Below are positions 35,079-45,400 of a stretch of DNA of 64,000 nt, in pieces; the stretch's first letter is position 1; the number at the start of each line of letters is the position of its first letter. The stretch covers positions 62,001-126,000 of the forward strand of contig NW_026570236.1 in NCBI RefSeq assembly GCF_019649055.1, read 5' to 3'. The position numbers and the translations under genes are program-made. Source of the stretch: Paramacrobiotus metropolitanus. Taxonomy: Eukaryota > Tardigrada > Eutardigrada > Parachela > Macrobiotidae. The notes beneath the pieces were generated by a model. It had not been told where the DNA came from and made no database searches. It saw only the letters and a program-made list of their open reading frames with translations.

Positions 35079-35913
35079 ATTTTTCTCCAGTTTCTTTCTC
35101 TGTGAGTTTCGTTTGTGGTGTAAATATGCGTTTTGCACGCTGGCATCTTGTATGTTCTTCATGGCGCTCCGACAGATGAAACGTGGATAATTTTTATGTT
35201 TTGTGATTTTCTTGCAATCCAAATTTGTACCGTCGTGCAGAGCAGATTGTGCTTTAATGTGGCACATTTTTCAACCCTTTACATTATGTACGTCGTTTGT
35301 AGCGTCCTGCTGTACTTGTTTTGTCGTAAGTTTCTTTAAAATTCTCTTGAATTTTAACGGGTTTGATAACCATTGTGTTCGATTTTTAAGAGCACTTTAA
35401 AATGCAAATGGTATAATAAAGTATCATTTCTTGTCTGTTCGCTGAACTTCAGATTCACCAGCATGATAGCATCCTTATATTATGTCATATTGTGCATTTC
35501 TGATAAAACATTACTACAATTAGTCATATGCAGTACTGTAACACATCTTGAAACCGAAATCATAAAAATCAAAGAACTCCATAATATGGAGTCCATATTC
35601 TTTCTGCATAGATAATAATGGAACTTTGTAATTAAAATCAGTTATGATTTATGAAAGGGCATGATGATGAACTAGTGCTGATTCTGGCGCTGTTTTTTTT
35701 TTCTGGCATGAAGGCTTGATTATGGTACTGGTTTGCACGGAAACACATACTACACATTTTTAAGTTGTCAACAATAACCTATAGGCTATAGCAACGTGAG
35801 CCAACACGATCAAGTTTATTTCATTTCAAACGTCCGCAAGATAAATACAAAATATCGCAACAAACGAAGAGTATAAACCGAAGCAATTTCTAGCATATAT
35901 TATTGCCGCAGCC
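35079..35913. other. Intergenic between convergent genes
   Basis: 3' UTRs of the RGS gene (+) and the protease homologue (-). No other gene recognised. Confidence 0.5.
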
Positions 35914-38900
35914 TTAGAACATTATGGAAGGATCCCTGGGTCTGGTAACGTTCCATAAAAGCCTATTGCTAGTTACGGTCACATTAACGGGTGCATTGGA
36001 TATCGTGGTATTTGCCGCAGCTGGTGCGACAGTTGTCGATGATGCGACCGTCACTTTAGGCGCAAAGGTCAGCAGTCTTCTGGACGAAGTGGACGCTATG
36101 GTCGTTGTAGATATTGTCGTATTAGTCTTTAACGCTTCCGTCGTATTCGTAATAACTGAAGTTATATTCGCTGTAGTAGACGGTATTACAGCTGTAGTAT
36201 TTAGCAGCAACGATGTTGACGCTGTACTTGTTGCGAATTTAGCTACTGATGCTGCTGTCGTGGCGTCGGTGTACATCTGGGAATCCTTGTATCGCCGTCT
36301 TAAAAACTTGAGTATCGAGGTGTTCTCTTCCGGGCGAATGAAGACCACTACTTTACGACCGGAACCGCTGTTTGATAGTGGTTTTAATAGTGGCGCTGTT
36401 GGGACTTCGTTAACACTGGCAGGTGATTCTTTGGTATCTTGTGAACTGGTTGTTGCGAGACTTGCGACTGCGCTGGTTGTTGCCGGCACAGTGGATGCCG
36501 ACGTGACGCTGTTCTTCGTCGCAGTCGTGGCAGATGCCGCAGCAGCAGTTAAAGCAGTGGAGCTTGATACCGTCGTCGAGGGTTTTGTACTGGTCGTTGC
36601 TTGAGTTGTTGGATTGGTTGCGACAGACACTGCAATCGTGGACGAATTATTAATCGATGCATCCGTGACCTTTCGGCGAAAAACACCGCCCATTTCCGGA
36701 CGGAAGAATAATCGAATTGCCGATGAGTTTTTAGAGACTTCGGTGCTCTTCGATGAATCGCCTTCACCGCCCACCAGAATGGAGAAAAGTGAGCGCATTG
36801 TCGACACTTCTGTTGTTGGGGCGACCGTTGCTGCAACTGTTGTCGTAGCTGCCGTTCTCACACTATCTGTCGGCTTATCTGCTCGCTCTTGGAAAAACGC
36901 TTGCGCCAGTTTTTGTTGGGGATCGATGTAGACGGTCTGTTTAGGGATAAAAACTTTCGGTGTATTAAACTGGAATCGAAAGGGTTTGCTACTGGAGGTC
37001 GTGAGCGTTGTCGCTGCCGTTGAGAGTGTAGTTGGTGTGTCCGTGGTGACAGTGTCGGATTGGTTGGCCGTCGTGGTGTCGTTAAGGGATGCGGGCGTGG
37101 TCCAGTAGGATGTTGGTGGGGTGGTGGCGTCCTCCTTGTACGTCCCCTTCGAGTAGGAACTGATCCAGTCGTAATAGTACCCCACATTGGTGAAGAGCGT
37201 CGGAGCCCCCACTTGCCGGCAACGGTTAACACCCACCCCAACAATACCGCTTAGTTCCCAGTTGCCGTATTTGGTCTGGCACACCAACGGTGATCCACCG
37301 TCCCTCTGTAAAATGATGTCAAAATTTTGCAAAAAATAACAGGTAAACCACAAAAAGCTAAAACTTTTCCAAGTAGCAATAATATATCTGTAGCATCTGT
37401 ACAGTATTATATAACCGGGCACACAAAGTCGTCTTGTATATATGAGGTCACTCACATCACACGTGCCACCGTTTTGGTTAATGGCATCTGCACACAGCAT
37501 AGTTGTGGGGAGATCGTAGTTCTTTAATCCCAGTTTAAAGAAGGATTTCAGGCACTCTTGAGGATACGGAATGGACATTTCTTGTTTCTGTAGGATGGGT
37601 GCAACACCTAGCGAATTTTCAAATCATAAGAAAACAAAGTAAGCAGCGAACGAAATGTGTATATATAATTAGCCCAACGCATACACTGTTGTCAAAGCTG
37701 CATTTGCACACTGCACTACTTTTGTGCTCACGAGCAAAAGGTTATCTATGTTTTCCGGCTTACTAGCGTCATTTGTTGCACCCCAACCGGAAGCGTAACA
37801 GGTGCCTTTCCAAGGCTGAAAGGGATTAACCGGCGTCGGGCTGAGGCAAATCGGGCACAAGTTGGCATTGTCACAAGAAATCGGATTAAAACGAATTATG
37901 GCAATATTGTTTTCGTATCTACAAAGTAACACAATAAAATTTTATTTTATTTTCTGTTGCTCATATTTAAGTTGGCTATCTATACAAAAAAAATTTAATT
38001 TCTGCAAGTCCTACCAGCCTATATAATTATGAAAACAGGCCGGAATTGTAACATCATTTCTTCTTGTATTTTGAACCACGGCAAATCGAGATAAAGGCTA
38101 ATCCTAACTCGTGAGCCTGGCAAAAGCCCTTATACTACGTAAATGTTCAATAATGTGCAGATCAGTTGGGACTGGCCTTTTTGTTATATTACTAGTAACG
38201 TACTGTAAAACAGAAGAACTACATGTAGTTCTACACGTTCTCTAGCAAATGTCTGTACAGACATTTGCTAGAGAAAGTGGTTTCTCTTTTTTATGTAGCG
38301 ATCAAAATTATTAATTACATTTTTTACGAATAAGCTGTGCGCATTTACTTACGTCCGGTCGTTGTATCCGCTGTGAAACGCCATTTCGTTGGGAACACGG
38401 AATACCGGTATTTCGTCCCAATTTGCTGATGCATTCATAATATTCGTCACATCGCTGATGTTGCGAAAACCAAACGCCATGAAGATGATGAAGTTAGCAT
38501 CGGTGATGAATCTGTCAACGAATACTAAATAAATTAAAACTGACGGTGCTTAATTAAAATTTGCATATCTTCGATAGCAACATTAGCTGAAAGTAAAACA
38601 ACTTATTATTTAAAACATACTTTTGTATTTGTAACATAAGAAGCGCATGCGCATTTTCGCATGCGCATGCGAATCACAACTGTCTAAAATGTTTTATTTT
38701 TATAAACCGGCTTTGATTCACTTACGGTTGCAGAACATGGGCAGCAGTCAATGCCATATCTTGCGCTAAATAACAAAATCACAAAAATTTAGTTCGTGAC
38801 TGTCTTTAATTTTAAGTATCAACCAAATGACGTCGAGAAAAAATTCTTCCAGTCTTACCTACGAGACTTGCTCCACCGATAAATATAGGCGTTGTAGTGG

Positions 38901-39545
38901 CAGAATTATTTTGCAATTGGTCCGTATCCACGATAAAAACCCCGCCCTGAATTTAACCACCATTAATCGTAAGTATTTACTTATATTCATGAAGAAAATT
39001 ATATAATTGTTTACTTTGTACACATTTTCTCGGAGATAAGCAAGTATGCTTTAAGTTAGCCGTTGGTTACCATAATGCGCTTCACTGCATTTTCGTTGTT
39101 ATTATAATGCAGCACTGGATTGCTGTAATTTATCGCCTTTAACACGTGCACTATACTGTACATGCACGTGGCGGCGGTGGTGTAGCTTGTAAAACACATC
39201 TTCCCACCTGCCAGCAGAATTCGTATTTGTCGGCATCTGATCCATTGACGATCCGTGAACTGCGTTCTTGTGCTTGCAGCATGAGATCCCAGTCGTAGTT
39301 TTTATCCAGTTTAATGCCGCTCTCGGCGACATTCTGTTTTTGCCGGGCTGTACCGGAAATGCCGCAGCGTTGCGAACAACTGCCATCTTCCGGGATGGGC
39401 AGATTGACGCAGCAGAACTCGTCATGCGAGCAGTCACCGAATGAACTGTTGTCTTTGAAATAGTAGGGATAACCGTTTTGAAAGACACATGTGAACACGT
39501 TGGACGAGCATTTCCCCAGACCGTTCGGACTGGAACACAACTGGG
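35914..39545 (-). CDS. CLIP-domain serine protease homologue with Thr-rich tail (catalytically dead; signal-peptide exon not found)
   Basis: Secreted, non-catalytic chymotrypsin-fold protein of the CLIP-SPH type, which in arthropods act as cofactors in extracellular cascades such as melanisation. Exons: 39545-39208, 38946-38859, 38765-38726, 38511-38353, 37918-37687, 37587-37456, 37305-35914; phases agree, about 792 residues plus a missing first exon. A CLIP-like domain with six cysteines ending in CC opens the protein; an activation-type site follows (RSSR then IVNG). His is present (LTAAHVLQP), but the Asp position reads ENNIAII (Asn) and the Ser site reads RDGGSPLV in place of GDSGGPLV, so Ser is Gly. 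After the protease fold (end near WISSYSK) comes a ~380-residue Thr/Ser/Ala-rich, probably O-glycosylated tail with spaced Arg/Phe motifs. The last intron is 150 nt and free of stops. Confidence 0.85.
38215..38275. repeat. Two adjacent perfect palindromes
   Basis: An 18-bp perfect palindrome (agaactacatgtagttct, 38215-38232) is followed five bases later by a 38-bp perfect palindrome (38238-38275, centre tgta/caga around 38256) with no spacer. Both lie in an intron of the CLIP protease homologue. Cruciform or hairpin formation is likely; origin unknown. Confidence 0.9.
38643..38671. repeat. GCATGC-rich palindromic cluster
   Basis: gcgcatgcgc (38643-38652) and cgcatgcgcatgcg (ending at 38671) are arranged as inverted repeats around a short T-rich spacer. 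Alternating purine-pyrimidine sequence, potentially Z-DNA or cruciform forming. Confidence 0.7.
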
Positions 39546-40935
39546 CTGCAACAATTATCATAAATTTTAAATTACCATTATTTATTTGCAATTAACAATA
39601 ATATAATAATATTGTTTAAAATTTATGATTTTTAATTAATTCAGTTTTAATATACTGCAACTAATTTATGCATCACGTGGAGCGGCGACATGTATACGGT
39701 ATATACAGGTTATTATTAGCAATTAGTAGTACTCGTACTACATTTAATATGCGGATACGAATGGAACGCATTTCAGGCTTAAAAAGCATCGATGTTAGTA
39801 AAAAAGAATTGAAATTAAAGATTTTATGGAACAATCAATCGTATACCGTCGACGAAATGGCAACAGGAACTGAGAAATAACAATATTCCCACAGAATATA
39901 ATAAAACCGGCATCTTTTTGTCAGAAAAAATAATACTGAAGTATCTGATCGCAACGACGATATAGAGCCAATGATAAAAACGGTTTTTGGGATATTTACA
40001 TCATCAAGGAAATGAGAATTTGCCGGCCGTAATGTTAACGCATAAAATACAGTCCGGTATGATGCGATCTCGTGGTCAAGGCCAATGGAACACACCTGAA
40101 GAATCCGTATATAAGAAGCCGTTGCAAGATAAAAAAGTTCCGTTGAGGAAGAAACAACAATATTATTATGCTGCTGAGATTCTTGGTGCTCATCCGACCG
40201 GGTCAACCACCTGTATACCGTGCATTGCGTTTCACTTTCAGAAGTTTTCGGCCTGCGGATACGTGTAAACAGCTTCTACCTGATGAATTATCGGCGAAAG
40301 ATACAGATGTGATGCGCAGAATAATTTATAAAAATGCCCGTACATTCATTCGCATATTATGCTTGTCTAATATAATCATAATCTCGGACGCTACTGCACC
40401 GTATACAGAGTACATTATAATTCACGATCACCACCAAGCAGTTTCACAAATGCAGCGAAAAGTTTGCTAATTACCCGATTATCTTCTACAGTGTTTGTTA
40501 TGTATGCAGAATTAATCGTTTTTTGTCAAGGATTAATGCTGGGATTAAGTTGTATTTGTTTACTTTTTTCTCGGCATTGGCATATCGCTGGTGGGAAATT
40601 CGTTTCGACTAGTGATTAACAGATTTATAAATTTGTTCTTTGTTAATTACTTTTTGTTTTTTACTGTTAATGGGTTTCTGTCTAATCTCATAACTGCAAG
40701 GAAGTTTTGTAATTCTGACGAAACAAGGCAAAATATCTGTACAGCGCTCATGTTATCATATATACCGTACACATCAGTGTTTATTATTAAAAATAATACA
40801 GCCATTACGTCGCAACGCAGTCCCTACAGTAGTGAGCAACACGTTACCAGGAAAGCGGCTTTTTTATACAAGTAGATGATTAAACTGCAGAAAAGTTTAC
40901 GTATTACGATGTTATACAGAACAGACGGGTACATT
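39546..40935. other. Region upstream of the protease homologue
   Basis: AT-rich. It should contain the signal-peptide exon of the CLIP gene, which I could not identify. A plus-strand frame at 39987-40268 lacks recognisable features. Confidence 0.35.
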
Positions 40936-41627
40936 CTATTTCCAACCACCAAAAGTAGGTAAAGGTACTGGTTGGTCCATGGGATAAGATGCCGACGAGC
41001 CCAGGGGACGAATCCCGAGCTGATTGAGCTCCCGACTCACGGGGTCAGCTTTCGGCTCCACTGGCGGCTGATACTTGAGCGCTTCCTCCTTCTGCATCCG
41101 CCGATTCTCTCCCCGCCGCTCTTCAAACTTCCGTCGCAGCTCCTGTAGCCGCTCAGCCGTGATACTGTTCAGTCTGGATGCAGTGCCGTTGGGATGGAGA
41201 AATCGCTCGATCTCGCTTTCGGTCCGCAGCTGCAGTTTGTACGCGGCCGTGTCCTCGGCGTCGTGGATGGGCGCTTGCTCTTTCTTAGCTCGCGGCGAAT
41301 CTCCCGCATACGTTCCGGGGATAAACGCAATATAGGCAGCGGTATGGTCAGGTATTGCTCCAGTTTATCGGCGTCGGTGATTTGCTGTTTGTAAGCGGCA
41401 GTTTTCCACAGCTTCCACGTTTGCGCTCGGGCTTCGGCGAATTCCTGGCGAATTTTCTTCTCTTCGTCGGGCGTTAGCTGGATTTCAGGGAAGCCGGTTA
41501 TATTGGTGCTAGCCGTTATGGCGTTGGTGTCGATGGGAATTAGCGTATCCGTGTCAACGGGAGCGGAATGCGCACAAAGAACCAGCGCTAAACTTAGCAA
41601 TACGGCTGTCACAACAAACTGCCACAT
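40936..41627 (-). CDS. Secreted, highly charged helical protein of unknown family (apparent -1 frameshift)
   Basis: Starts at the ATG at 41627 with a clear signal peptide (residues ~1-22, ending HSAPV). The mature part is Glu/Arg/Lys-rich and predicted helical (QLTPDEEKKIRQEFAEARA, TWKLWKTAAYKQQ, YLTIPLPI). The frame as written ends at 41169, but a paralogue at 52.2 kb has aagaaaag where this copy has aagaaag near 41285. Adding one base opens a frame that continues as EQAPIHDAEDTAAYK through charged sequence (ERLQELRRKFEERRGENRR) to a stop at 40936, giving about 230 residues ending FGGWK. This continuous, compositionally matched extension argues that the longer form is the real gene and the break is an indel or a recent mutation. 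I do not recognise the family; no enzymatic motif is visible. Confidence 0.7.
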
Positions 41628-42451
41628 AATGGTGGTTTTGAAATACTAACGTAGATAATTATAACGTTCCGTAAATACAAAGCTCTGTACTGGCAGTTGA
41701 TATGTATTATTGGTGTTAATGGGAAGTCTGCGAAGAGGTCACATCCACTTAGAAACGGCTTTAAGCTAAAATGATATAACGGAGCAAAAAAGTACGTCAG
41801 CCAAATTATAACAGTCGGAAAAGCATAAACTGCCTCTTTTATGTCGTCTGAAGTGGTTAGCATCCCGCTATTGCGCCTCTGAAGTGCAGTGGGATTCGAG
41901 GAAAATATCAGTACGTATTCTGTACATGAACAATACACTGCAAATGGACAAAAAAAAGCGCACTGTTATACATTAAAGTGGTTTTCGATTTTCACGGAAT
42001 ATGCATACTGGTTCTCGTTAGATTTCTTGATTGCACTTACAGGAAACAAACTGCAACGGTTTGTGTATTAATGTACGTAGTATAATTTAGTGACGGATGC
42101 TTTTTTGATAATTTTGCAGTATAGTTTAACATCAAATGCAAAAATGATATTATATATACAGTAGCAGGCAGTAAGCCTGATTGTTGAATGGCAACGTCGA
42201 CGAGCAGCCCGGTATAATTAATATCGTCATCTCTGAATTGCTGGCTGAAACATATAAAAAAATTCCACTGAATTAAACAAATCTCATAAAATATGCAATC
42301 TTTTGCACCACGTGTCCACGTTTGAATACAAGCACAATTCACACAAAAATAACTAGAAAGCTCTCAACTTTGTAAACAAACCAGCAAATTCGAATATACG
42401 ATTTAAACACACAGACAAATATCCACACTCTTCGCGCTGAATGGCTTTTTT
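41628..42451. other. Intergenic
   Basis: 5' flank of the secreted-protein gene and 3' flank of the PDZ gene, both on the minus strand. Nothing else recognised. Confidence 0.5.
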
Positions 42452-45400
42452 TCAATATTTTAACGAAGTCGATCGGGGTTTTGTCTGGGTAAACTGCGTT
42501 CCGTGCGGCAGGGGATCTGTCCCCGGGACACTTTTGTAAGCGTGACTGCTATGATACTGGCGACTAGGACCTGACTCTTCGTCCGACGTAAATGACGTCG
42601 GCGTCGATACGGAAGGTGTGGGCTCCATGTTAACCGGCAGGATTAATTTGGAGCCGCCGGATGTTTGGATAAAATGGGGAGATCGTGGGGAATAGGCTTC
42701 TTCGTCATGGTCGGCGGGATGGGTGATGGGGTGGGAATATGTCGTATATACTTGCCGGACGTAGGTGTGGTCGGACGCCGGGAAGGCGCTTTCGTGCCGG
42801 GTCACGTTCCGGTGTGTATGATTCTGTGTAGTAAAAATTATGCACAGTCTACAGTAAATTTACGAACTAACGGGGAACATTAAATGCACAATCTAATTAT
42901 ACCCACCCATACGTGCAGCGTACTAATTAACTGATCTGTAAAACTAAAAAAATTTTCTAATAAATGCGGAGCAAAACGTCTTATATGCACATTGCACAGT
43001 TGCAAACCAGTGTTATACGAGTGCATTAAGATATACACCGCAAACTTCAAAATTACGCCTTGTCGACAATCGATTATCCTTTACAGTACGATATGCTCGT
43101 ATATTATAATTTGAAACATACTCGAGTAGTTATATACTGATTGAAATAACCGTGAGAACTAAACTGGCATTGCGTAATCCGATGTCTCCAAAGTTTTTAG
43201 TCTTACATCCGTATTTTTTTCCAACACCGACGATGTCTCCGACTCTGACCCTTCCGTCCAGACCATCTCAAACGTCTGATATTCCCTTAGCGGTCGTTTT
43301 CCCTGGGGATCCACTATTCGTTTCGCAGGCGACCGGTCATGGTCCTGCAACTCCCGGAAGATCTCTTTGACCATGGATGATTCTTCATACGAACGCCGCT
43401 CGTCCTCATCCACCCGCGAGCGGGCATAGTGCGGCTCTGTCGATGTATCCCGGATGAACTGGATGTGCTGACCGAACTGAACGGCCGCGCCATGTGCGGT
43501 GGAGAGGGGGTGGGGAGCTGCGGAGGCGAGGGTGGTGGTGGCGGAGCGCGCTTCTTGGGCGAGCCGATACGGCTAAAGGTCACTGTCTCCTCACTAAGCC
43601 CTTTGGGGGTTTCGTGGCGCTGGAGGAGGCTGTTGGAGGTGGAGCTATCGCGGGAATGCCAGGTACCGTGACCGTTGGCGGTGCCGTTGGTGTAGTGGCC
43701 CGGCCGGGTGACGATGTGACGAATGGAAGAGGCGGGAGAACTCTGCTGGAGGTTCCTCACACTAGAAATCCAAAAAAAGTTATTCATGAAAAGTTGCTTT
43801 TCGTTAACCCTAAGGATATAAGTAATTTTAACACTACTTGCAAAACTGGCAGTAGTGCTGCTGAAATTAAAGCAAGCCAACTAACATTAATTAATAATTA
43901 TTATTACAACGGGTTAGACGCACTGAGCGAAAAATAGTGTCTATAATGAATGAGGGTGAGGGAGGTCTTTACAAATTATAATGGTTTGGTTTTCGTAATT
44001 AAATGAATAAATTAAAATTTCAGTTTAGCACAAAAAAATTTGAGTTGTTATATTTTTACCAGCGGATTACTGAAACACGGCGGCACGTACACGTACTCGT
44101 ACGAAGCAGAAGCAGCAATAAACGTTACGCGCCTTCATGCGATTTAGGTACCAGTTTTAAGCGTGCGATCATCTATAGGGTCGCGTTTTTATCAGCAAGC
44201 AGAAAATATAAATGGATTTTGAAGGAAGAAATTTTTTCTCAAGTATCATTTAAAAAAATTTTATACCTGCAAGAAGGCATTATGTCGCTCACTAAACATG
44301 TGCTTTGGTGGCTAAATAGCTTACATTAAATATTCACGCATGCGTACGACATAAGTTGTTAAGAATCAACATCTTCCGTAAGCAGAAACAAATTACAGTA
44401 ATTAAATCGAGTTAACACTAGAATTCAGAATGCATAATAATAATAATAGTAATTTTATTGTCGTCGTGTTGTTGCTCTCGTATCTGTACCTGCTAACCGC
44501 CGACTGCGGCGACGTGTCTCGCGCTTGTCTGGCGGATGCCGGCTGCAGATTGCTATGCTGTGGACCCGCATTACGGCTGACCGTGGAATTACTCTCAACG
44601 GACGAATATGAATCGCGTTTGGCGATCTGATCCAGATCACCAATACTCTGACTGCGCTTCAGCGGGAAAGACATGCCGTCGAAAAACTGCCCGGCTGCGG
44701 CCGGCGTTGAACGGGCCTGTAAACTCGAGCTGCGACGGCTAAATTTGGCCGATGCCGACGAGGAGGATGCCGCGGATGACCTTGTAAAATCATACTTTTT
44801 GACGGCCAGTGTCACGTCGTACGGCGATGCGTAGCTTAGAATAGTCAGGGCATCTTCAAATACGATATTCTTGAAAGACACTTCAACGTCCATTATGCGA
44901 TCACCTGCGAAAAAACAGCAAGATGTCACCGAAATCAACAGTGTTGCATTAGAACATGTACTTAACCAAACACCGGAATATACGTACAAACCAAATATCT
45001 TACATAATATTCCAGGTGTTAAATGTTAAATCTGACCTCTTAACGCAATTAGTGCATGGAATAATGGAATAATTAATTTCTCAATAAAATTTAAATTTTT
45101 TTTATTTTTTAACTTAAGTTTTTATACGTCTGGTGTGTGCGGGAAAATTTTGAAGTAGGGACAGAAAAACCTTAATTAAATCTAATGTTGCGCAGTGTCC
45201 CCATTGAATTACCGGGTTCCAACAGTCCCGACTCCGCTGCTGGACCTTTCTGCAACACATTTTGAACATAAATCCCATCGCGCAGATTTCCGCATATGTT
45301 GAACCCCAGACCGGTAAAGTCGTGTCCTCGTAATTTCACTTTTACGCGATCCTGAAATAATGTTTTATTTTTATAATGCATGCTTTTTTATCTTGCTTAC

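Noticed and set aside
35924-36604. 226-residue plus-strand frame rich in Val/Ala
   Set aside because: Antisense of the Thr/Ala-rich tail of the protease homologue; repetitive threonine codons read as valine on the other strand.
39987-40268. 93-residue plus-strand frame
   Set aside because: No signal peptide, domain or sensible composition; lies in the region expected to hold the antisense first exon of the CLIP gene.
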